NCBI GenBank assembly: GCA_905215205.1
Contig: CAJMPK010000006.1
Location: 1-28,155, forward strand
From: an uncultured bacterium
GTDB lineage: Bacteria; Actinomycetota; Coriobacteriia; Coriobacteriales; Coriobacteriaceae
Reading direction: 5' to 3'
Length of the DNA stretch: 28,155 nt
Shown here: positions 6,860-13,802 of the stretch, piece by piece
How the letters are laid out: the number at the start of each line of letters is the position of its first letter
Numbering within the stretch: the first letter of the stretch is position 1
The notes under the pieces: generated by a model
Told to the model about the DNA's origin: nothing
Seen by the model: the letters and a program-made list of their open reading frames with translations, nothing else
Databases searched by the model: none
Made by a program: the position numbers and the translations under genes

Positions 6860-7303
6860 CTAGGCAACGCCGCTGGAGCCGAAGCCTCCGTTGCCTCGGT
6901 CGGTTTTGTCTAGTTCTTCTACCTCTACGAGATTGACCGTGGGGACTTCTTGGATGACGAGCTGGGCGATGCGGTCGCCTTTGTTGATCTGGATATTGTT
7001 GGTGGGATCCAGGTTGATGAGGATGACCTTAAGCTCGCCTCGATAGTGGGCGTCGATGAGGCCGGGCGTGTTGACTATAGACAGGCCCTGCTTGATGGCC
7101 AGGCCACTGCGGGGCTGGACAAAGCCAGCGTAGCCATCGGGCAGGGCAATGGCCAGACCAGTGGAGACCAATCGGCGCTCAAAGGGCTTGAGAGTGCAGT
7201 CTTCGTTGGCGCGGAGGTCAAGACCGGCATCTGTAGGATGAGCGTATTTGGGAAGCTCGACCGTGGGATCGAGACGCTTAATGTTAACGGTAATGTTGGA
7301 CAT
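6860..7303 (-). CDS. dut: dUTP diphosphatase
   Basis: This 147-residue trimeric dUTPase hydrolyses dUTP to dUMP and pyrophosphate, keeping uracil out of DNA and feeding dTMP synthesis. All five family motifs are visible: DAGLDLRA (motif 1, about 26-33), PRSGLA (2), GLIDAHYRGELKV with the catalytic Asp and Tyr (3), GDRIAQLV (4) and the C-terminal P-loop-like RGNGGFGSSG (5). Length is normal. It starts 4 bases after the nrdR stop, and its ribosome site (AAGGTGA) overlaps the nrdR end, so the pair forms one operon. The grouping with a deoxynucleotide regulator is functionally coherent. Its 3' end faces the palindromic repeat cluster. Confidence 0.95.
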   Translation of the reverse strand: MSNITVNIKRLDPTVELPKYAHPTDAGLDLRANEDCTLKPFERRLVSTGLAIALPDGYAGFVQPRSGLAIKQGLSIVNTPGLIDAHYRGELKVILINLDPTNNIQINKGDRIAQLVIQEVPTVNLVEVEELDKTDRGNGGFGSSGVA

Positions 7304-7307
7304 GAAA

Positions 7308-7751
7308 TCACCTTAGCTTGTCGAGCTCTTGCAAAAACTCGTCGACGTCTTTGAAATCGCGATAGACCGAGGCAAAGCGAATGTAGGCCACCTTGTCGAT
7401 CTTGGCCAGGCGCTTGAGCACCATATCGCCCAGTTCGTGGGACGTAACAGCCGTCAGCGTACGCGAACGTAACTCCACCTCGATATCATCGATAATCTCG
7501 TTGAGCTTTTTCGTATCGATATCGCGTTTAATCGTGGCGCGCATCAGGCCGACCAGCAGCTTGTTGCGATCGAACCGCTGCTTTGACCCATCGGACTTGA
7601 TGACCTCGATGGGGTCTTCGCAGCGCTCGAATGTCGTAAAACGATAATTGCACGAACAACATTCGCGACGACGCTTGATAGTGTTATTAGACTCCTGCAT
7701 ACGGGAATCGACAACGCGGGTATGTGCCTCGCCGCATTTGGGACAGCGCAT
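7308..7751 (-). CDS. nrdR: Transcriptional repressor NrdR of ribonucleotide reductase genes
   Basis: The 147-residue product has the classic NrdR layout. A zinc ribbon has Cys pairs C3-C6 (CPKC) and C31-C34 (CCSC), with the family signature RVVDSR and RRRECCSC.YRFTTFE. An ATP-cone follows from about residue 46 (VIKSDGSKQRFDRNKL) to about 136. NrdR senses ATP/dATP through the cone and represses nrd operons at NrdR boxes; no nrd gene or box is in the window. The start at 7749-7751 has AGGAGGAGG just upstream. The start codon lies inside a perfect inverted repeat (7747-7788). dut follows 4 bases after the stop. In many actinobacteria nrdR also lies beside lexA, as here with one gene between. Confidence 0.95.
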   Translation of the reverse strand: MRCPKCGEAHTRVVDSRMQESNNTIKRRRECCSCNYRFTTFERCEDPIEVIKSDGSKQRFDRNKLLVGLMRATIKRDIDTKKLNEIIDDIEVELRSRTLTAVTSHELGDMVLKRLAKIDKVAYIRFASVYRDFKDVDEFLQELDKLR

Positions 7752-7788
7752 GGTACCTCCTCCTAAACGATAACAAGGGTACCATGCG
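7747..7788 (-). promoter_or_regulatory. Inverted repeat enclosing the nrdR start codon and ribosome site
   Basis: CGCATGGTACC (7747-7757) and GGTACCATGCG (7778-7788) are perfect 11-bp inverted repeats with a 20-base spacer. In nrdR mRNA the 3' arm contains the start codon and the loop contains the AGGAGGA ribosome site. The hairpin could limit initiation, or the DNA repeat could be a protein site. There is no similarity to an NrdR box. Confidence 0.5.
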
Positions 7789-7802
7789 GCTGAGCCGAAA
7801 TC

Positions 7803-8252
7803 TTACGAACGAGCCGGAACTTTCAGAACAGCACCAGCATCAAGAGAGCCGTGATTGAGATCATTGACGCTACGAATCATGTCGGAAGTCTCCCGCGTGG
7901 AAAGGCCATCGATGGGATGCTCCTGGGCAAGCGACCACAGGGAATCGCCGGACTGCACACGAACCGTCTCGTAGGTAACGTTGGCTACGGAATCGGCATA
8001 TGCTGTGTGACGAGCAGAAAAGACTGACGTGGCGAGCACAAAGAACAGAGTGAATGCTACGGCAACAGCAACAATCGTCGAGGCCTTCAGGGCAACAGGA
8101 GCCGAAGCAGCGGCCGCACGCTGGGTGCGAACGGGTTTAGTGGCCACGGCCTGAAAATGGGAGCGTCCACCCTTCACGACCGTGAAGGCAGGCGAGGCGG
8201 GCGCCTCGAGCTTAAGAGCAAGGTTTCCCTGGACCATATCCGCTGCGTTCAT
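7803..8252 (-). CDS. Membrane-anchored LysM protein, probable SOS cell-division inhibitor (YneA/ChiZ-like)
   Basis: The product has 149 residues: a cytoplasmic Ala-rich basic N-terminus, one membrane segment at about 56-79, and an external LysM domain at about 95-146 (VRVQSGDSLWSLAQ, ending GAVLKVP). LysM domains bind peptidoglycan. It is transcribed divergently from lexA, with a consensus-like promoter (TTGACA, 16 bases, GATAAT) whose spacer contains a perfect LexA box. Bacillus YneA and mycobacterial Rv2719c have the same layout beside lexA and block division during the SOS response. Function is inferred from architecture plus position, not from close sequence similarity. AGGAGA precedes the ATG. 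Fifty-one bases separate its stop from nrdR. Confidence 0.82.
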   Translation of the reverse strand: MNAADMVQGNLALKLEAPASPAFTVVKGGRSHFQAVATKPVRTQRAAAASAPVALKASTIVAVAVAFTLFFVLATSVFSARHTAYADSVANVTYETVRVQSGDSLWSLAQEHPIDGLSTRETSDMIRSVNDLNHGSLDAGAVLKVPARS

Positions 8253-8323
8253 TCTGTTCTCCTCTCGTTTGTTTTGACGAGAACTGTTTTATCAAGCCGC
8301 GGGGACAAAAAAGTCTAGCGCGG

Positions 8324-8335
8324 GAACGAGTGTTC
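8324..8335. promoter_or_regulatory. LexA box 1 (GAACGAGTGTTC)
   Basis: A perfect GAAC-N4-GTTC match to the Gram-positive LexA operator, in the lexA/LysM divergent region. It lies downstream of the LysM gene -10 on its strand and upstream of lexA. Confidence 0.85.
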
Positions 8336-8342
8336 GGTTATT

Positions 8343-8370
8343 ATTATCTTCGAACAGTTGTTCCTGTCAA
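8343..8370 (-). promoter_or_regulatory. Promoter of the LysM gene with LexA box 2 in the spacer
   Basis: On the minus strand TTGACA (8365-8370) and GATAAT (8343-8348) are separated by 16 bases. The perfect LexA box GAACAGTTGTTC (8352-8363) lies in that spacer, so bound LexA would occlude RNA polymerase. This is direct sequence evidence for SOS control of the LysM gene. Confidence 0.85.
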
Positions 8371-8379
8371 GCAAAAATA

Positions 8380-8391
8380 GAACATTTGTTT
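8380..8391. promoter_or_regulatory. LexA box 3, imperfect (GAACATTTGTTT)
   Basis: Eleven of twelve positions fit the palindromic LexA site, with the last base T in place of C. It lies 25 bases before the lexA start codon, so it would serve autoregulation of lexA. Box centres are 28 bases apart along the region. Confidence 0.65.
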
Positions 8392-8415
8392 GGTATGGGT
8401 AGAGAGGAATCCCTG

Positions 8416-9060
8416 ATGGCTCGCAAAATTACCAAGCGTCAGCAGCAAATTTACGACTTCATCAAGGAATATCAGCAGGAGAAGGGCTATCCGCCCAGTG
8501 TGCGCGAGATGGCTTCGGCCGTGGGCCTTTCCTCCCCTAGCACCGTACATGCGCACCTATCCGCGCTCGAAGCACGCGGCCTGCTCAAGCGTGACGCCAC
8601 CAAGCCTCGCGCCCTGGAGCTCTTTGACGAGGACGGATCTTCCATCTCCATCTCAAAGTCCGATGAGCCCACGGCGCCTCGCGGCACCGTATCGCTGCCT
8701 CTCGTGGGCCGTGTCGCTGCAGGGATTCCCATCCTTGCTGAGCAGAATATCGAGGACACCTTTACCATCCCAACCGAAATCGCAACGGACCAGGGTTCCT
8801 TTATCCTCGAGGTCCACGGCAATTCGATGATTAACGTCGGCATCTATAACGGCGACTACATCATCGTTCGTGAGCAGAAGAGCGCCATGAATGGCGAGAT
8901 TGTCGTGGCCATGATCGATGGCTCCGCAACAGTCAAAACGTTCTACAAGGAGCAGGGGCGCGTTCGCCTGCAGCCCGAAAACGACACCATGGAGCCCATC
9001 TACGCGACAAATCCCACGATTCTGGGCAAGGTCGTCGGTTTGATGCGCCGGTTCTCGTAA
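8416..9060 (+). CDS. lexA: LexA, SOS transcriptional repressor and self-cleaving protease
   Basis: The 214-residue product represses SOS genes and cleaves itself when stimulated by RecA filaments on single-stranded DNA. The N-terminal winged helix covers about 1-65 (SVREMASAVGLSSPSTVHAHL). The Ala102-Gly103 cleavage bond is in GRVAAGIP. The catalytic dyad is Ser137 (HGNSMIN) and Lys174 (SATVKTF). ATG 8416 was chosen over ATG 8395 because AGAGAGG stands 8 bases before it and MARKITKRQQQ is the expected beginning. One imperfect and two perfect LexA boxes lie upstream, giving autoregulation. Its TAA overlaps the ATG of the next gene by one base. Confidence 0.97.
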   Translation: MARKITKRQQQIYDFIKEYQQEKGYPPSVREMASAVGLSSPSTVHAHLSALEARGLLKRDATKPRALELFDEDGSSISISKSDEPTAPRGTVSLPLVGRVAAGIPILAEQNIEDTFTIPTEIATDQGSFILEVHGNSMINVGIYNGDYIIVREQKSAMNGEIVVAMIDGSATVKTFYKEQGRVRLQPENDTMEPIYATNPTILGKVVGLMRRFS

Positions 9061-9764
9061 TGCAAAAACGTATCACCGTCTTTGATACCATTCGAGGGTT
9101 TACCATGCTATCGATGGCGGGATTTCATGCCTGTTACGACCTTGCCTACCTATATGGTTGGGATATGCCCTGGTTTACCCAGACCATCTTCCAGGACATC
9201 TGGCGCGCCAGCATCAGTTGGGTATTTTTGCTTATTGCCGGCTGGATGTTCGCCCTCTCGCGCAACAACATCAAGCGTGCCGTCAAATATGCCGCTGCCG
9301 CTTTAGTTGTATGGGTCGCAACGACGCTCGTCTCAGTCGATGACTCGGTGAACTTCGGCATCATTTTCTGCATGGCGGCGTGCACTGCCATTGTTGCACT
9401 CGCGCGCCCGGTTCTCGATAGGGTGCCGGCAGTATGGGGTATAACGATTTGCCTCATATTCTTTGCGTGTACCTGGAGCATTCCTAAAGCGGTCTACCCT
9501 ATCCCCTATCTAGCTTGGCTGGGTTTCCCAGGTCCAGACTTTGTCTCCGGTGATTACTATCCGCTCATACCGTTCTTATTTATGTACCTCACAGGCTTCT
9601 TTGCCGCCCGCACGGCACAAAAAGCAAACCGTGAAGCGCCAGCATGGGCCTATGAGAATCCCATCCCGGCGCTCGCGAGACTCGGACGCCATGCACTGCC
9701 GTTCTACCTGCTTCATCAACCGGTTATCTTGGGTGTACTGGAGCTGATTTATTCCGTTCGGTAA
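9060..9764 (+). CDS. DUF1624 / heparan-alpha-glucosaminide N-acetyltransferase-like membrane protein
   Basis: The 234-residue integral membrane protein has six to seven hydrophobic helices. It opens with RITVFDTIRGFTMLSMAGFHACYDLAY, the signature region of the HGSNAT catalytic family (DUF1624), which belongs to the acyltransferase 3-like fold. The conserved His22 lies in GFHACYD. The C-terminus has GRHALPFYLLHQPVI, also typical of these acyltransferases. The family is thought to acetylate sugars across membranes; the substrate here is unknown. The ATG overlaps the lexA stop (TAATG), implying translational coupling and probably SOS-linked expression. Its last 16 bases overlap the end of hflX on the other strand. 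Confidence 0.82.
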   Translation: MQKRITVFDTIRGFTMLSMAGFHACYDLAYLYGWDMPWFTQTIFQDIWRASISWVFLLIAGWMFALSRNNIKRAVKYAAAALVVWVATTLVSVDDSVNFGIIFCMAACTAIVALARPVLDRVPAVWGITICLIFFACTWSIPKAVYPIPYLAWLGFPGPDFVSGDYYPLIPFLFMYLTGFFAARTAQKANREAPAWAYENPIPALARLGRHALPFYLLHQPVILGVLELIYSVR

Positions 9765-11038
9765 CGCTCAAGACGTGGTGCGATACGGGCCGGAAGCTTT
9801 ACCACAATACGAACGCCGTCCTCGAGGTATTCCTCGTGCAGAAGGGTTCCCTGTTCGTGCACGAGCGTGATTAACGCGCCCTCTCGATACGGGATATCGG
9901 CCGAAAGCAACACGTCCGTAGCGGCCGCTTCACGAGCGATACGGTCGACTAAGTCGTCAAGACCCTCACCCGTCTGAGCCGAGAACAGCACCGCCTCGGG
10001 ATAGCGCCGGCAAAAGTTCAAGCGATCGACGCTATCAAGTAGATCAATTTTATTGAACACGGTAAGCGTCAGGCGCTCACCGGCACCAATCTCGTCAAGG
10101 ACACGATCAACCGCCTCGAGCTGACGCTCATAATCCTCATCGGAAGCATCTACAACTTTAAGAATCAAATCGGCGCCGAGCACCTCGGAAAGCGTAGATT
10201 TAAAAGCGTCGACCAGGCCATGGGGCAGCTTTTGAATAAAGCCGACGGTATCGGTGATCGTCATGCCACGGCCACCGGGTAAACGGTACGAGCGCGTCGT
10301 GGGATCGAGCGTGGCAAACAGCTTATCCTGCGAAAGAACCGTGGATCCCGTCAATCGATTAAGCAGCGTCGACTTACCGGCATTGGTGTAGCCAGCCAGC
10401 GCCACGCGAAACGCCGGCGATTCAATACGGCTTTTCGATTGCACGTCGCGACGCTGTTCAACCTGTTTCAGTTCACGGCGAAGCGCAGCAATTTTATTAC
10501 GAATTAGGCGACGGTCGACCTCGAGCTGGCTTTCGCCCTGGCCAAAGCGTGAGCCAATACCGCCACGCGTCTGTTCCTTGGCAAGATGGCTCCACATACC
10601 TCGCAGACGAGGCAGCAGGTACTGCAACTGTGCCAGCTGCACCTGCAAGCGGCCCTCACGCGTCTGGGCATGCAGGCCAAAGATATCCAAAATCAACGCC
10701 GTACGGTCAATAATCTTGACCGGTTCGCCCACGGCTTTCTCAAGATAGGACTGCTGCGAAGGCGTCAGGTCGTCATCGAAGATAACAACAGCCGCATCCA
10801 TGCGATGCACCAAACCGCACAGCTCTTCAACCTTACCGGAGCCGATAAACGATTTGGGATAGGGCTTGACCAGGCGCTGCGACAAGCGTGCCACGCATTG
10901 AGCTCCAGCAGTGTGGGCCAGACGCTCAAGCTCATCGAGCGAACGGTCAAGCGGCCAGGCATTATCGCGCCACTCAACACCAACCAAGATGGCGCGCTCG
11001 GGTTCAGGAGCCGTGGGGACCAAAGGGAAACGAGCCAT
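9749..11038 (-). CDS. hflX: GTPase HflX, ribosome-associated
   Basis: The 429-residue product has the HflX N-terminal domain (IGSGKVEEL near 66-73), then the glycine-rich linker with TRGGIGSRFGQGESQLEVDRR (about 158-177). The GTPase domain has G1 GYTNAGKS (216-223), G3 DTVGF (263-267) and G4 NKID (329-332). HflX binds the 50S subunit and can split stalled 70S ribosomes under stress. The start overlaps the miaA stop by one base (TAATG), so it is the last gene of the miaB-miaA-hflX series. It ends inside the 3' end of the convergent acyltransferase gene, with no terminator between. Confidence 0.95.
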   Translation of the reverse strand: MARFPLVPTAPEPERAILVGVEWRDNAWPLDRSLDELERLAHTAGAQCVARLSQRLVKPYPKSFIGSGKVEELCGLVHRMDAAVVIFDDDLTPSQQSYLEKAVGEPVKIIDRTALILDIFGLHAQTREGRLQVQLAQLQYLLPRLRGMWSHLAKEQTRGGIGSRFGQGESQLEVDRRLIRNKIAALRRELKQVEQRRDVQSKSRIESPAFRVALAGYTNAGKSTLLNRLTGSTVLSQDKLFATLDPTTRSYRLPGGRGMTITDTVGFIQKLPHGLVDAFKSTLSEVLGADLILKVVDASDEDYERQLEAVDRVLDEIGAGERLTLTVFNKIDLLDSVDRLNFCRRYPEAVLFSAQTGEGLDDLVDRIAREAAATDVLLSADIPYREGALITLVHEQGTLLHEEYLEDGVRIVVKLPARIAPRLERYRTE

Positions 11039-11976
11039 TAGACAACCTCCATGCGACGATAAATATCTTCGACGACCTCATCGATCGTAAACTCATCCAT
11101 ATTAAACCACACAATGCGATCGTCACGCTTAAACCAGGAAAGCTGACGCTTGGCATAGCGACGCGAGCGCATCTTGATAAGCTCACGGGCCTCATCCATG
11201 GTAATAGCGCCTCGCAAGGCATCAATAATCTCTTTGTAACCGATTGCCTGCATCGACGTGAGTGCATCACCCAGGCCCTGGTCCATAAGGCCGCGGACCT
11301 CATCAACCAGCCCCTGCTCAAACATAAGGTCGACACGCAGGTTAATGCGCTCATAGAGCACTTCACGGCTACGCGTCAGACCAAACCACAAGGCATGATA
11401 GCGCTCGCGCGGAACACTGAATTTCGACTTCTGCTGGGCATACGACACGCCGTCATCGTGCATCTCGAGCGCACGAATCACACGACGCACGTTATGGGGA
11501 TGAATCACGGCAGCCGATTCCGGATCGCGCTCAGCAAGCAGTGCATGCAATGCTTCCTCGCCAATGCGCTCGGCAAGCTCTTGATAGCCCGCACGGCGTT
11601 CGTCCTCGAGTTCCCCCGAAGGAAAATCCATTTCATCGAGTGCAGCCTTGAGATACAGGCCCGTACCGCCGCAAAAGACCGGAAGATGTTGCTCACCAAG
11701 CAAACGCTCGACATGCGCCCGAGCATCAGACTGATAGAGCGCAGCAGAATATGCGACGCCCGGATCCACGATATCGACAAGGCGTAAGGGCGCCGAGCAC
11801 TCGTCAGGCATCATCTTGGCCGTACCGATGTCCATGCCGCGATAAATTTGCATCGCGTCACACGACAGCACTTCGGACGAAAGGCGAGCAGCCAGGCGAT
11901 CGGCAACATCGCTTTTACCGACCGCCGTCGGACCGACGATCGCTATGGCAGAAAGGCTTGCACCGGGAGAGATCAT
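11038..11976 (-). CDS. miaA: tRNA dimethylallyltransferase
   Basis: MiaA adds a dimethylallyl group to N6 of A37 in tRNAs reading codons that begin with U; MiaB then methylthiolates the product. The 312-residue protein has the P-loop GPTAVGKS (15-22), the family motif SCDAMQIYRGMDIGTAKM, and the C-terminal AIGYKEI and RSRRYAKRQLSWFKRD stretches. The start at 11974-11976 was chosen because its ATG overlaps the miaB stop in TAATG and gives normal length. An in-frame extension to 12015 would run into miaB. Expression is probably coupled to miaB. Confidence 0.95.
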   Translation of the reverse strand: MISPGASLSAIAIVGPTAVGKSDVADRLAARLSSEVLSCDAMQIYRGMDIGTAKMMPDECSAPLRLVDIVDPGVAYSAALYQSDARAHVERLLGEQHLPVFCGGTGLYLKAALDEMDFPSGELEDERRAGYQELAERIGEEALHALLAERDPESAAVIHPHNVRRVIRALEMHDDGVSYAQQKSKFSVPRERYHALWFGLTRSREVLYERINLRVDLMFEQGLVDEVRGLMDQGLGDALTSMQAIGYKEIIDALRGAITMDEARELIKMRSRRYAKRQLSWFKRDDRIVWFNMDEFTIDEVVEDIYRRMEVV

Positions 11977-13352
11977 TAGCGAGGCTCGCCCACAACGGAG
12001 CCAGACAGATACCACGTCTTGGCGACATCAATATCAACATCGACGATTTTGCCGATAAGTTGATCGATGCTATAGCCAGCAGGAATCGGCGCATGCACCG
12101 TCTGGTTCTTGGGACTCTTGCCCAGAAGGACAGCGTCATTCTTCTTGCTCGTGCCCTCAATGAGCGCAGGCACCACGGTGTGAAGCTCGCCCTGGTTATA
12201 CTCGTGGGCCGTCGTCTCGATAACCTTGACCAGACGGTTAAAGCGCTCAAGGATAACCTCATGCGGCGTGGGATCATCAATCTCGGCGGCCGGAGTACCG
12301 GCACGCTTGGAGTAAATAAACGTGTAGGCCTGGGCATAGCGCACCGTCTCGGCAAGCGAGAGCGTCTGCTCAAAGTCTTCCTCGGTCTCGCCCGGGAAGC
12401 CCACGATGATGTCGGTCGAAAGCGCAATATCGGGCATACGGTTGCGAATACGATCGACCAGGCCCAGATAATCCTCGCGCGTATAACGACGATTCATTTC
12501 TTTAAGGATGCGCGTGGAACCCGACTGAACGGCCAGATGAAGTTGCGGCATGACAGCGGGCGTCTCGGCCATGGCGTCAATGGTCTCAGGCAGCAGATCC
12601 TTAGGGTGCGAAGAGGTAAAGAAGATGCGCTCGACGCCCGTATCGCCCACCGCGCGCAGCAAATCGGCAAAGCGCGGCTTGCCAAAGAGATCGCGACCAT
12701 AGGAGTTAACGTTTTGGCCCAGCAGCGTAATCTCGCGCACGCCCTGGCGCACGAGCCCGGTCACCTCATCGACAATCTCCTCAAAGGGACGGCTCTTCTC
12801 ACGACCACGGACGTACGGCACGATGCAGTACGTACAGAAGTTGTTGCAGCCCGTCATGATGGGCACCCACGCGTGATACTGCGTCTCGCGATGCCACGGC
12901 ATACTCATGGCGTCGGTATCCTCATGCTCATTCGTACGGATATGGCGCTTGCCATCCAAAAACGCCTCGGCGATAAGCTCGGCCATGTGCGCAATGGAAT
13001 GGGTACCAAAAATGACATTGACGTTATCAACGTTGGTGAGCAAGCCCTCGCCATCGCGCTGGGCGATGCAGCCGCCCACGGCGACCACGCGCTTACCCGA
13101 AGGCGAAGGAGGAAGGCTCTTGCAGGAATTGCACTGACCATACAGGCGCGTATCGGCAGCCTCGCGCACACAGCACGTCATGAACACGACAATATCGGCA
13201 TGCTCGGGATCGAGCGCCATAAGACAGCCATACGAATCAAGCAAACCACTCACGCGCTCGGAGTCGTGCTGGTTCATCTGGCAGCCGAATGTGCGGATAA
13301 AGTAGGTTTTACCGGCAAGAATATCGCGTACGGAACGCTGGTCCATGAGCAT
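11976..13352 (-). CDS. miaB: tRNA (N6-isopentenyl adenosine(37)-C2)-methylthiotransferase
   Basis: This radical SAM enzyme turns i6A37 into ms2i6A37. The 458-residue protein has the N-terminal methylthiotransferase domain with cluster cysteines C24 (FGCQMN), C60 (MTCCVRE) and C95 (GGCIAQ). The radical SAM cluster C169-C173-C176 (CNNFCTYC) follows, with a TRAM domain at the C-terminus. A small CNSC-containing insertion near 74-77 lies between the second and third cysteines. Two in-frame ATGs compete: 13350-13352, 3 bases after AGGA, and 13344-13346, 9 bases after it. The later start is equally credible. The pathway partner miaA follows directly. Confidence 0.95.
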   Translation of the reverse strand: MLMDQRSVRDILAGKTYFIRTFGCQMNQHDSERVSGLLDSYGCLMALDPEHADIVVFMTCCVREAADTRLYGQCNSCKSLPPSPSGKRVVAVGGCIAQRDGEGLLTNVDNVNVIFGTHSIAHMAELIAEAFLDGKRHIRTNEHEDTDAMSMPWHRETQYHAWVPIMTGCNNFCTYCIVPYVRGREKSRPFEEIVDEVTGLVRQGVREITLLGQNVNSYGRDLFGKPRFADLLRAVGDTGVERIFFTSSHPKDLLPETIDAMAETPAVMPQLHLAVQSGSTRILKEMNRRYTREDYLGLVDRIRNRMPDIALSTDIIVGFPGETEEDFEQTLSLAETVRYAQAYTFIYSKRAGTPAAEIDDPTPHEVILERFNRLVKVIETTAHEYNQGELHTVVPALIEGTSKKNDAVLLGKSPKNQTVHAPIPAGYSIDQLIGKIVDVDIDVAKTWYLSGSVVGEPR

Positions 13353-13410
13353 ACATCCTAACGATGGTATCGACGGGGCGCATAGGTGCTACAAGCGTGC
13401 GAAGGCTCGC

Positions 13411-13728
13411 CTACGCAACAGGCTTAACGTCGTCCATGACGACGTTATCCATAGCAGCCCGATTAATCTGGTGAACGTAGATAGAAAGACGAATTGCCGT
13501 GCGCGACTCTCCGTTAATGAGAATGTCGGAAAACACTGGCGCGCAGGAGACATCAAAGCCGGTCGGAATCAGAAAGCCACGCGCAATGGCAACGGCCTTG
13601 ATGGCCTGGTTGACGGCACCGGCACCGACGCACTGAATGTTGACGGGGACGCCATCTTTGACCATGCCGGCAATGGCGCCGGCAACGGACGCGGGCGATG
13701 ATTTGCTTGATACCTTCAGGCAATCCAT
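13411..13728 (-). CDS. spoVS: Stage V sporulation protein S family protein
   Basis: The product has 105 residues. Residues 1-86 match the SpoVS family (MDCLKVSSKSSPASVAGAIAGMVKDG, then QCVGAGAVNQAIKAVAIARGFLIP, SDILINGESRTAIRLSIY). SpoVS is a small Alba-like protein proposed to bind nucleic acid, needed late in Bacillus sporulation but widespread in non-sporulating phyla. About 18 extra residues rich in Asp/Val follow the usual end. The start at 13726-13728 has AGGAG 7 bases upstream. It sits between rny/GHKL ATPase and miaB; in Bacillus rny, ymdB and spoVS are also neighbours. A sporulation role is not implied here. Confidence 0.9.
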   Translation of the reverse strand: MDCLKVSSKSSPASVAGAIAGMVKDGVPVNIQCVGAGAVNQAIKAVAIARGFLIPTGFDVSCAPVFSDILINGESRTAIRLSIYVHQINRAAMDNVVMDDVKPVA

Positions 13729-13802
13729 GAAGAAACTCCTGCGTTTAAAAGTACGTTTTAACTGCAATAACTGTATCGTACCGAGCGGACTCGGTAAAGA
13801 TG
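13729..13802 (-). promoter_or_regulatory. Gap upstream of spoVS with hairpin and AT-rich palindrome
   Basis: TACCGAG (13779-13785) and CTCGGTA (13790-13796) form a 7-bp stem with a 4-base loop just after the GHKL ATPase stop, lacking a T-run. Nearer spoVS, minus-strand TTAAAA and TTTTAA flank CGTAC, an AT-rich inverted repeat that could mark a spoVS promoter or operator. The evidence is weak. Confidence 0.3.

Noticed and set aside
6399..6867. Short minus-strand open frames encoding FHAxTFSLR-type repeated peptides
   Set aside because: The peptide similarity follows from the palindromic DNA repeats. No ribosome sites, and the frames cross hairpin arms.
8275..8295. GAACTGTTTTATC considered as a further LexA box
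   Set aside because: Only the first half-site matches; the second half lacks GTTC.
11751..13361. Plus-strand open frame of 536 codons
   Set aside because: Antisense to miaA and miaB, both certain genes.
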